Below, piece after piece: positions 8,484-18,500 of a stretch of 64,000 nt of DNA. Source of the stretch: Phlebotomus papatasi (taxonomy: Eukaryota > Arthropoda > Insecta > Diptera > Psychodidae); NCBI RefSeq assembly GCF_024763615.1, contig NC_077223.1, positions 63,674,627 to 63,738,626 of the forward strand, read 5' to 3'. The stretch's first letter is position 1, and each line of letters opens with the position of its first letter. A program made the position numbers and the translations under genes. Under the pieces are notes generated by a model, which was not told the origin of the DNA, searched no databases, and saw only the letters and a program-made list of their open reading frames with translations.

Positions 8484-11400
8484 CACCGGCAGGTGGAATC
8501 TATCAACTCAACTATTGTAAGTAGAAATCAACTAAACCAAGATTTTTCAATTTTGCAATGGAATATAAATGGCTATTATAGCCATTTCAGTGATCTTAGA
8601 ATTATAATAAATAGAATCGATCCAATAATTGTTTGTTTACAAGAATCTCTTTTAAATGATAAACGATCACCTCAATTTAAAGGATACAACATTGAATTTA
8701 AAAATTACACAGACAATTTAATAGCTAGTGGAGGTGTTTTAATAATGATTAAAGAAGGATTCACTTATAAATTACTTGATTTTAACACTGAATTACAAGT
8801 AGTTGGCATTGAAATTGAATATCCTTATAAAGTCAATATTGTTTCAATTTATTTGCCACCCAGTTCAATGAATAATAATGAAATCAGAAAATTAAAAGAT
8901 GATTTAATAAATTTAATTAGACAGATCCCAAAACCTTTCATATTAATGGGAGACTTTAATGCTAAAAATCCAATTTGGGGAGGAAACAAATTAGATAAAA
9001 GAGGAGAAATGATTGAAAATATTATAGATATTTTTGATCTAATTTGTCTAAATGATGGTTGTAATACACATTTTTCTTTAGCTTATAATTCCTTCAGTTC
9101 AATTGATTTGTCTTTAGCCTCTCCTCAGTTGGGTGGTAAAGTTGAGTTTTCATGTTTAGGGGAAAATGGATCTGACCATTTTGTAATTTGCAATAAGCTG
9201 TTAGGTACAAAAATGAATATTTTTAAAAGGAGTAAATTTAATTTAAATAGAGCTGATTGGAACAAATTTCAAAGAAATATGTCGCAAATAAATTTATCAG
9301 AAACATCACCAGTTAATAAATTACTAGAATTCCAAAAGTCAATCATAGAAAGTGCAAATAATTCGATTCCGCGTTCAAGTAACTTAATAAATAAACCGTC
9401 TTTACCATGGTTTAATGATGAACTAAAAAGCCTTATTAGAAAACGAAACAGACTGTGCAATAAAGTACAAAAAGATGAACGAAAAGGTAAAAACTGTGAT
9501 AGCACTAAAATGCAATACAAGGCTGTGAAAGCTCTAGTACAATGTAAGTTAAGAAAAGCTCCACATGAAAGTTTCAAAAAATTCGTATCTGAAATAAATG
9601 TATATACAACACCAACTGAAGTGTGGAACATGATTGGAAAAATAATGAATAGGCATAAGTCAAATTCCATCAAATATTTAATAGTGGATGAAAATGTGAT
9701 TGATGATCCCCATGAAATCGCTCAAACAATCGCTAAACAATTTTACAATAACTCGTCAGATAAAAATTTTACAAATATCTTTTTAGAACAAAAATTAGAA
9801 AAAGAGCGACAAACAATTGAATTCTTAAATGACAATACGGATATATATAATCAAAAATTTGAATTCCATGAATTAGAATATGCACTTACTAAATGTGGAA
9901 ATACTTCTCCTGGAGAAGACGAAATAAGTTATGATATGATTAAGAATTTAAGTTTATCAGATCAATACAAATTATTAGAAATTATAAATGAAATTTACGT
10001 TAGTAATAGTTTTCCGGATGAATGGAGAATGGCCATTATAATTCCAATTTTAAAACCGGGAAAGAAAGCTAGCGATCCGCTAAGCTATCGTCCAATTTCA
10101 TTAACATCTTGTGTTAGTAAACTAATGGAAAAAATGGTTAATAGGCGACTTAGTTTTTACTTAGAAGAAAATAACATTATTTATCCATATCAAGCTGGTT
10201 TTAGAAAAAATATGTCCACTATTGATCATATTGTAAGACTTTCAAATGATATACACGAAGCCTTTGCAAAAGGTGAACATTTGATAGCTATATTCATGGA
10301 TCTTCAAAAAGCTTATGACATGACATGGAGATACGAAATTTTAAAACAAATTAAAGAGATAGGAATTAAAGGTCATTTAGCTTTTTATATTCAAAATTTT
10401 TTAAAAGATAGGTATTTTAAAGTTGCAGTGGGAGATAAAGTCTCAGACACTTTTGTTCTTGAAAATGGAGTCCCACAGGGAGCCGTAATTTCAGTAAATC
10501 TCTTTCTAATTTATATGAATTCTTTAATTAATTATCTTCCTAACGAAAATATTAAAACTTTAATTTTTGCTGATGACATTACAATTTATACAAGTGGGAC
10601 TAATTTAGAAAATATTCAAAATGACCTCCAACTAACTTTAAATCAGTTAGAGGATTGGTCAAATAATGTTGGAGCAACTTTCTCGCCCAGCAAAACTGAA
10701 GCTGTCCATTTCCAAAGAAAAAGGAAGCTGATAGAAAACCCAGGACTATCAATCTATAATCAGTCAATTGAATATAAGAATTCGCATAGGTTCCTTGGAG
10801 TTATTTTTGATAATAAATTAAACTGGAAGTCCCATGTTGATTACGTTAAGATTAAATGTAGTAGAAATCTCAATATTATCAAGTGTGTCTCAAATCAAAG
10901 GTGGGGAGGTGGAAGAAAGATCTTATTAACTTTGTACAAATCTTTAATTTTATCTCAATTAGATTATGGTGCAGTAGTAATAAATTCTGGATCTAAAAGT
11001 ATATTACAAAAACTTGATTCCATTCATAATAGTGGAATTAGAATGTCAATAGGCGCCTTTAGAACAAGTCCGATTAGTAGTATTCTCTGTGAATCAGGAA
11101 TATATTCTCTTCATCACAGGAGAATGCTATTAATATTACAATATGGCATCAGAATTATGGGACTCTATGATCATATAAACCATTCTCTTTTCGTTAATTC
11201 CAATAATATATTAGCTCAAAATGGAGTAGTTTTTCAATTTAAAAAATTATGTCAAGAATTTGCAATTCCTATTGAAAATATTTTTAAAAGTAAAAGACTA
11301 CAATGGAATTCTCAATGGCCATCTTCCATCCATACTGAAACTAATTTATCAAATTATTACCAAAAAGACGATAAAAAGTACAAAGATGAACTAGAAAAAA

Positions 11401-12260
11401 TATTTTTAAAATATAAAGATTATGAAATAATTTTTACTGATGGTTCTAAAACTGAAAACTACACTGGATTTGGAATTATATATAATGACAGTGTATCGCA
11501 GACTCGACGTATACCTCAAGAATGCTCTATTTTTTCCGCGGAAGCATATGCAATCAAAACAGTTCTAGACGAATTTATATCAAATGAAAGTTTCCAGAAT
11601 AATATCGCAATTTTTACAGACTCTTTAAGTGTTGTACAATCCGTTTCTAATCAGAAAAACCACAAGTCTCCTATTATTATTGATATAAACCTTTTAGCTA
11701 GAAAAGCTAATTTTGAAATTTCATTGATATGGATCCCTGGACACTCAGGGATTGAGGGAAACGAATTAGCTGATCAAGCAGCGAAGGGAGCTTGTGAGCA
11801 GGCTGTTGATGATATCTTTTCAATTCCGCCCAATGACTTAAGGGCTTATGCGAAAAAACAAATCCTAAATAAATGGAATGAGGAATGGATATCGTCAGCA
11901 GCTGACCCCCATACGGGATCAGTAAATAAATTATGGAGAATCAAACAAGATATTTCTCCCTGGTCAAGTTCTATCAGAGAAATTAGAAAAGAAGAAACAT
12001 TACTCACTAGAATTAGGATTGGCCATTCGAGAGCCACTCATGGTTATCTAATGGAGAGAGGACACTTACCTCCAGTCTGCGATGTCTGCCAGGTCTCACT
12101 TACAATGAATCATTTAATCTTTAATTGTGCAAAATATGATAGAGAAAGAACGTTAAATTTAATCAATCCAAATCCTAAAATTGCCTTATCAAATGATGAA
12201 AATGAAGTTAAAAAATTAGTTAAGTTTATAAATTCTACAAATTTAAATCAAATACTGTAA
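8484..12260 (+). CDS. LINE ORF2: endonuclease-reverse transcriptase-RNase H polyprotein
   Basis: About 1255 aa, open from directly after the ORF1 TGA to TAA 12258-12260. Numbering from the GTG at 8493, the AP-type endonuclease has WNING (about 23), Glu51 (CLQESL), Asp154 (MGDFNAKNP) and Asp228-His229 (GSDHF). The reverse transcriptase has ILKPGKKASDPLSYRPISLT, FMDLQKAYD, NGVPQGAVIS and the catalytic FADD (Asp694-Asp695). RNase H has its four acidic residues Asp983 (FTDGS), Glu1017, Asp1043 and Asp1094 (GNELADQAA). A terminal CDVC...H....C finger starts at Cys1196. No ATG precedes the endonuclease core: the first in-frame ATG is residue 85, after Glu51. Translation therefore needs TGA readthrough, reinitiation or a non-AUG start. 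The frame is A/T-rich compared with ORF1. Confidence 0.93.
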   Translation, partial: HRQVESINSTIVSRNQLNQDFSILQWNINGYYSHFSDLRIIINRIDPIIVCLQESLLNDKRSPQFKGYNIEFKNYTDNLIASGGVLIMIKEGFTYKLLDFNTELQVVGIEIEYPYKVNIVSIYLPPSSMNNNEIRKLKDDLINLIRQIPKPFILMGDFNAKNPIWGGNKLDKRGEMIENIIDIFDLICLNDGCNTHFSLAYNSFSSIDLSLASPQLGGKVEFSCLGENGSDHFVICNKLLGTKMNIFKRSKFNLNRADWNKFQRNMSQINLSETSPVNKLLEFQKSIIESANNSIPRSSNLINKPSLPWFNDELKSLIRKRNRLCNKVQKDERKGKNCDSTKMQYKAVKALVQCKLRKAPHESFKKFVSEINVYTTPTEVWNMIGKIMNRHKSNSIKYLIVDENVIDDPHEIAQTIAKQFYNNSSDKNFTNIFLEQKLEKERQTIEFLNDNTDIYNQKFEFHELEYALTKCGNTSPGEDEISYDMIKNLSLSDQYKLLEIINEIYVSNSFPDEWRMAIIIPILKPGKKASDPLSYRPISLTSCVSKLMEKMVNRRLSFYLEENNIIYPYQAGFRKNMSTIDHIVRLSNDIHEAFAKGEHLIAIFMDLQKAYDMTWRYEILKQIKEIGIKGHLAFYIQNFLKDRYFKVAVGDKVSDTFVLENGVPQGAVISVNLFLIYMNSLINYLPNENIKTLIFADDITIYTSGTNLENIQNDLQLTLNQLEDWSNNVGATFSPSKTEAVHFQRKRKLIENPGLSIYNQSIEYKNSHRFLGVIFDNKLNWKSHVDYVKIKCSRNLNIIKCVSNQRWGGGRKILLTLYKSLILSQLDYGAVVINSGSKSILQKLDSIHNSGIRMSIGAFRTSPISSILCESGIYSLHHRRMLLILQYGIRIMGLYDHINHSLFVNSNNILAQNGVVFQFKKLCQEFAIPIENIFKSKRLQWNSQWPSSIHTETNLSNYYQKDDKKYKDELEKIFLKYKDYEIIFTDGSKTENYTGFGIIYNDSVSQTRRIPQECSIFSAEAYAIKTVLDEFISNESFQNNIAIFTDSLSVVQSVSNQKNHKSPIIIDINLLARKANFEISLIWIPGHSGIEGNELADQAAKGACEQAVDDIFSIPPNDLRAYAKKQILNKWNEEWISSAADPHTGSVNKLWRIKQDISPWSSSIREIRKEETLLTRIRIGHSRATHGYLMERGHLPPVCDVCQVSLTMNHLIFNCAKYDRERTLNLINPNPKIALSNDENEVKKLVKFINSTNLNQIL

Positions 12261-12321
12261 CGAATTTTTTGTATTATACGATTATACGGGAAACCATCCA
12301 ATGGATGACGTCCCGTTTAAT

Positions 12322-12339
12322 AAAGAGAAGAAGAAGAAG
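12322..12339 (+). repeat. LINE 3' tail (GAA-rich microsatellite)
   Basis: The element's 3' UTR ends TTTAATAAAG followed by GAGAAGAAGAAGAAG, directly abutting the right target duplication. I-group elements commonly end in short tandem repeats rather than poly(A). Confidence 0.8.
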
Positions 12340-12352
12340 AAGGTTTGTATTA
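12340..12352. repeat. Target-site duplication, right copy
   Basis: AAGGTTTGTATTA, identical to 6932-6944. The sequence continues GGAAGAGTTAAAG into the unique promoter-side DNA. Confidence 0.93.
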
Positions 12353-12579
12353 GGAAGAGTTAAAGTGCTGAAGGTAATAAATTTAGAAATAGCGGGGTGA
12401 ATAAAATTTAACAAATTGCCTCCTGTTTCATCGATATCATCGTGTTTTTGGCGCGTGGCGAATTGCGTAAAAAAGTGACACAGACGGCTTTTGAAAATTT
12501 TGAGGTTGTTAGTTTTGTTTTGAGATCGTGCTTTCCGGCAAAATATTCATAAAGTCTTCTTTGAATCATTCCAAAATCT
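12353..12579 (+). promoter_or_regulatory. Promoter/5' UTR region of the 585-aa gene with DRE-like and E2F-like sites
   Basis: CATCGATA at 12429-12436 matches the DREF element TATCGATA at 7 of 8 bases. TTTGGCGC at 12447-12454 fits the E2F consensus TTTSSCGC exactly. In Diptera these elements together are typical of replication and proliferation genes. No TATA box is seen. Before the LINE insertion this segment was continuous with 6724-6931 upstream of GRASP65. Confidence 0.45.
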
Positions 12580-15500
12580 TTGAGAGAATTAATGACGAGT
12601 GCTAAAAGACGCAAAATTGAGGAAAACCTCGAAAATGAGGAAGATACGAGTGATTCTTGGTCAGATGAGCGATTCATTGAGACAATTCAAACAGTCTTGG
12701 GGCGCTTCTACTATCGCTCACCTGAACGTCTGCAGATCAAATACAAGCCCCCATGTTACAGTGATTTGGAGAGATGCTCCAGAATTCACTGGAAGAACCA
12801 GGACATTCCTGTTGCGACCTATTCAGCTGAGTCTGATTGTCGGATGCAGAAACGTGATAGGAAATTCTCAGCATTCTACCAGAATATCAATAATATCTGT
12901 CTTCTGGGCACTTTTCCGGGTCCGGAAATCCTTCAGTTAATACTGCAGATGATTCTCGATGTTGGGGAGCAGAAGAGAAACTCAGATGAAGAACCTCCAG
13001 GATACTCAATTCACATGGGAATACAGCAATTTGAAATGATACTCATCAACTTCCCGCCTTGTATTCTGCAGCTGGAACCCTCGTACTCTGGCCTCCTGAT
13101 CAGAAATTGCAATCTGGAGGACATAGATGGGTTCACTGATGGGGAGAATGGGATTATTTACTGTATGGTGAGTACCCTGGAGGATGTTCTGAGGGGAGCA
13201 GATGAAGATCCAAAGATTGATGATGTTAAGCCCATTAAAATGACGGATACTGAAGATGAGTTGAGACTTCTGAATGAAACTGGGGGAAAGGGCTTTGGAA
13301 CACTGAGAAAATCTGCCAAAATCGAGAGAATTTTTGTAGTTCTGCATCTGCTCATAAAACTAATGGAATTTGATTTGGCCATGTGGATGCTTAGGCATCC
13401 TAAGAAAGCCTCAGAATCCATGCTGAAGCCCACAAAACAGCCCATAATTGGTAAAGTTCTCTGGCCAGGAGGGGATTTTGCCATAACTCTGTTCATAAAG
13501 AAATGCTTCAGTGTCTTTGTTGAGTGCATCATTCAGGATCTTCCGGAAGATCAATTGTTCATCTTCCAGAGACTAATTGGCCTAATTTCAAATGCCGTTA
13601 ATCTCTGTGAGATGCAAACCACATCTGAAGTACAGTATCCATGCATTAGGCAGAAATCTACGAATTTTGCGGAAACATTCATGCAAATAATCACAGGTAA
13701 GTCACTTTCTCTCCTCCCTTTTGGCTTTGCAAAACAGAAAAAAAATCAATTTAACCTACTAAAAAACACCCTCGAGTACATTAATTTTATTTACTCACAC
13801 GGGCTTCATTTGCATTTTCATGTGTATCCATGTTAAACAAGCGATTTGCAATAAATTGCTATGTCATTTAATAATAATTATATTTTTTTTTCACCGTGGA
13901 AAGCCGGAAAGAAAATGCATTATTTTATTGTGAAATAATAGTCGAGGTGAATTATTGAAATAATCAAGACTACAATCAAATTATTGATATGATCGATAAG
14001 TTTGCACTATTGCAGTTGGATTTAACAAAAAAAAAGCAGGAAATTAATTGCAAATTGGTTCTATTGGATGCTCAATTAATTTATTTTATTTCATAAATGC
14101 TATTTGCATTGCAATGCAATTTTATATTGAACGAAAATAGAGTCACTGGAGTCACTCATTAAAGAATAATTTACAGATCTGTTCAAAGAATTATAACGCA
14201 CCATTTAGTGCTAGAAATTACTTAAAATAGCGAATATTAAATATTTAAGCCTTTGAAGCAAGTTTCTTGCATTTGAAAATATTTATAGAAAATTTTCAAG
14301 CTTCTGAAGATAGGGGAGACTGGGGCAAAAAGTCACAAAACGGATATTTTATTTTTTTTACAAGCTACTCGAGCGCTTCAAAAATTTCTAATTAGCGCAG
14401 TTTTATAGGAAATTTACCGCTCTACAACTTTGTGAAAGTAATTTTCCTGTATTTTCTAAGAAAATGTATTTATCGAGCCAATTTCTAAAAGGTAATTTTG
14501 TGACTATTCTCAAAAATGCTGGGGCAAATAGTACCAGACATTGGGTATTATCATATTTTGATTCGCTTCATTACGGGCTTCTGTAAATTTGAAAAAATAC
14601 CTAGAGAACATATTTTCATAGAAAATTTATTCATCTATACCTTTGTAAAACACCGTTTTCTCTATCTGAACCATAAAAACGCTTTTCAAGCTATTTTAGA
14701 AAAAAAACACACACAAAAGACTGCAAATCGTTTGACCAATGCAAACAACAAGTGGCGAGACATGATAATGACGTTTCTTTTCGCCGTGAGACATCAGAAA
14801 TTGCTTCGCTTTTTTGTTACTTTTTGCTCTATCTATACCTTTTGTTACTTTTTACCCGAATTGGCCATTTTTAATAAAATGATTTCTGTAGAAAAGAACT
14901 TTTGTGAAATTCTAAAATAGATAGCGGACTCATATTCAAAAAATCTAAATTATTTAGGAAATATTCACCAGTGCATCAATTTTGGAAAATAAGTAGGTCA
15001 AAATTGATATCTGTTGTAAGGAAAACATTTGAAAAATAGGGCTAAAAATTTCGATATTTTTTTATTTTCTTAATTCCTTGTTCGAATTCTAAGAAATTTA
15101 AGACATTGAAGAAGGTCTATGGACGCTATCTATAGAAAAAATTTGATCCGCTATCTTTTTTACCTTGGAAGATATTGAATTTTAAATTTTTCGATTTGTG
15201 ACTTTTTGCCCCAGTCTCCCCTAATATACGAAATTTACTGCTCGAACTCAAAGGAAGAGCAGTCTGTACAATCCGTATTTTCTTATAATCGATAATTATA
15301 ATATATCGAACTGGAACGCAACTGATCAGAGATATCATTTACCGATCATTAGTGATCCCCCATTTAAATGAACAGCGGCTCCAGAAGTTTTTCTAATTTT
15401 TTTCCTTTCAAGAGCCCTTTTAAATCGAAAACGTCTAGTTTTTTTTAAATTTTTTATGATATGTTTCAGAGTTAAACAAAAAGGCGAATATATTACATCC

Positions 15501-18500
15501 AAGATATGTACCTACGATCGAATTTCTATATCGATCAATATCGAATTTTCGAAGGACAAAATTAAACCATTTTAAAGGTCTTATTTCTCAACCGATTTGC
15601 TTAAATTTAGACTTTTTTGAAAGGTCTGAAAATTTACAACCGTGTCGGACTTAATCGGTAATAAATCCATTATGTTCCCATAAACAACATTGATTTACTA
15701 GCCAAAGACAAACTAGATTTGTTGCTAATTCTGCAAGGATTTCCATTGTGTAAACCTGTTAGAATTTTGAAATTTATCGAAGCAAAAAGTTTCATAATTA
15801 ATCCTATTCCAAATTTTTGATTAATTGTTTTTAAATTTTAACAAAATTTCACGAAAATTTAATTTTAGTTTAACCCTTTGAGGACGAATGGGACACCGGT
15901 GTCCTAAAAATAAAAACTAATTTTTCGGGCTAGGGTAAAATGGGATAATTTGGAATAATGTATAATTTGGAACTTTGAGATTTCCTAATAGTTTTAGATG
16001 GAAAAAAGAAAAAAATGACGAAAAAATACTCTCGAATGTCAAGTCTTCTATATTTTCGTGTTTCTCTTGTTGTCTTTGAGTAACTGAAACAGTGAGAAAA
16101 TTTCAAAATTCCAAAATAGACATGATTCCGAATTACCCCATCTTACCCTGTTTAGAGGACGAAATAATTTTCAGTAGTTAAAAAAATCGTTTTTGATTTT
16201 GGGAAACCGGTGTCCCACTCGTCCTTAAAGGGTTAATGTACGAAAATCAATTAGAATTTTCCAATATCAACGATATTTTGTGCAAGGGGTATTCTGTGCA
16301 AGGGGGATCCTTTATGGTATCTTCACACTAGAAGCAATTTTCGTCAAAAATTGCCTTTTTTAAAAAGTTCTGACGTTTCTGCCTACAATGATAGGGGATA
16401 TTTTCTTTAAAAAGGCATTTTTTAAAGAAATTTCTCATAGTGTGTAGAGGCCATTAAAAGACGAATAGGACACCGGTGTCCTAAAAATATAAACTAATTT
16501 TTCTGACTATTTAGAGGGGAAAATGACTTTCTATAGTTAAAAAAGATGTTTTTGTTTTTGGGACACCGGTGTCCCACTCGTCCTTAAAGGACTAAGGACG
16601 AGAGGGTCAAAAATTGGGGGGCAGAAAATCCTTTTCTGACTTTTTAGAGCAAAACATAACATTAAATGGCGCAAGAATTTTTTTGTGGGACACCGGTGTC
16701 CTTATCATCCTTGAGGTATTTATCTTTTAGCCAAGACACTTTATATAAAGGCTGTTAAAAGGCAGATATTCGGTCCTGATTTTTTTGTTCGAAAAGTTTC
16801 GTATAGTGAGCATAACCTATATAATATCACTCTAAGGAGTTGTTAAATTAATTATTCAGTGATTAGAAGGGGGATGGGGATTATAATGTAGTGAGTCTTG
16901 TTTCTTTGATCTTCCCCAAAACAAAGCATAAACAGATACATTTTGATTCTCAAGATAGGAGAAAGCACGCTACCTTCGGACGACTTACCGTGCTATCATA
17001 CTAGGATTTTTTCAATTTGTAAATTCAATTTAATTTTCAGATGAATTGTTCCTATGCGTTATTTTGCACTAAATACCAATTGAATTGATAGATCTCCACT
17101 TATTTATTAATAAAAACTAATACTTGGCCCAGAAAAACCTGTTTAAGTGGTTGCTCAAATAAATTTGAATTCAGCAAATTAAACTGTTAAAATTGCTCAT
17201 TAATTGCAATTTTACTGCAGTTAAACAAGTAGTCTTTCGAAGAAAATTGTTCTTATTAAATTTATTTACTCGTAATTAATATTATTTGTGGCGAAAATAA
17301 AAGATAAGTACAGTATTTTAGTGATAAACTTGCATGAAGTGAAGTTTAAGTATCGGGAGTAATTCATTAAGTTCCTCCAAAACCATTCGAAGGAAATTGT
17401 TATGTTAAGAAATTTCAGTTGGGAGTTGGGACGACTTCATACAGATTTTCAATAAGACTGTATGAGAGTTGCTGCATGAACTCTTTGCCTACAAATCTTT
17501 TTTTTCTGGCTTTTGGGATCCTTCTGAATAATAGATAAGTGACTTATAAGATATTTAAAGTACTATCACACATTTTCTGGAGTCATTCACAATCAAAAAT
17601 CTCGCGGCACTATTTAAAATTGAGCAAATTTCTTGCAAAATGTGTCTTGACTGAGAATTTTTAAGTAAATTCTAGAAATTTTAATGCTCAATTGGCTCAA
17701 TTGAATTTAAAATTAAAACGTGAAAAATCCTAGTGTGATAGCACCGTTAGCTTCGAACATTTCAACCTTTTCTCTATGTTTATAATACAGTAGACTCTCA
17801 CTCAATCGGCTCTTTTTCAATCAGGCGTCAAATTTTGTTGACAGTTTTCACGCTTAATTATGAAGCTAATTTGCTCAAATTCGCTGCAGTTCTTCCTATT
17901 TTATCGTGATTCTTTATAATTGAGCACTTTTTGTGGAATTTACAAAGGCTTTGACGCTAAATTCTATCGCTAAACTGGATGACATTTTGCCCCATATTCA
18001 CGATTGAGAGAGAGTCTACTGTAGATTTGACCCATGGATCTTTCCGGGAAAAATTGAAACATCGTATTAACTATTAAATTATAATATTATAATGTATTTT
18101 ACTCTGGAGGTTGGCTACCAACGCTAAGACGGCGGTGGCCACTATCACACAAACAATGAGGTCTTTGTACACCTATATCTCTGTCTAAATTTTTGCTTTC
18201 AAGAGCTCTAGCTCAAAAGCTATACCTGAAAATAAATGAAATGAAATAAATGAAATATTTTGTTATATTTTCGAAAAGTTGTAGAATTTTGGAAGAATAT
18301 GAGATAAATATTTAAGAGCCCATTGGAAATAAGGAATCAAGGAATCAACTTCTTATTTAAAAGTTTAAATCAAAATAGTCAATAAAATATTTTACTTTAG
18401 TCACAGAATTACGAAAAATTGATCGTAACAATTACGATAATTCTTATACATTAAGTATAAAAATTTAGGATGTTTTATAACGTCATAATTTATAGGAATA

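Larger units (their letters stand above)
6945..12339 (+). mobile_element. Full-length I-clade non-LTR retrotransposon (LINE)
   Basis: A 5395-bp element bounded by a perfect 13-bp target duplication. It has a 5' UTR, ORF1 (nucleocapsid-like, three CCHC knuckles), ORF2 (AP-type endonuclease, reverse transcriptase, RNase H, terminal CCHC) and a short 3' UTR ending in a GAA-rich tail (12322-12339). Presence of RNase H places it in the I group (I/R1/LOA/Outcast-type) rather than Jockey or RTE. Both frames are undisturbed except for the single TGA between them, and the 5' end begins with CATT, so it looks complete and possibly competent. It inserted between GRASP65 and the 585-aa gene, in the same orientation as the latter. 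Confidence 0.95.

Noticed and set aside
8493..8495. GTG at 8493 as the true start of LINE ORF2
   Set aside because: GTG is not an efficient eukaryotic start and nothing around it favours it. The frame is open back to the ORF1 stop, so I list ORF2 from 8484 and treat the start as unresolved.
9269..9673. 134-codon minus-strand frame
   Set aside because: Antisense shadow of LINE ORF2.
14516..14920. 134-codon frame in the intron of the 585-aa gene
   Set aside because: It lies inside the 14311-15223 element, is AT-rich, has no recognisable transposase motif and is not shared with the similar-ended element at 20921.
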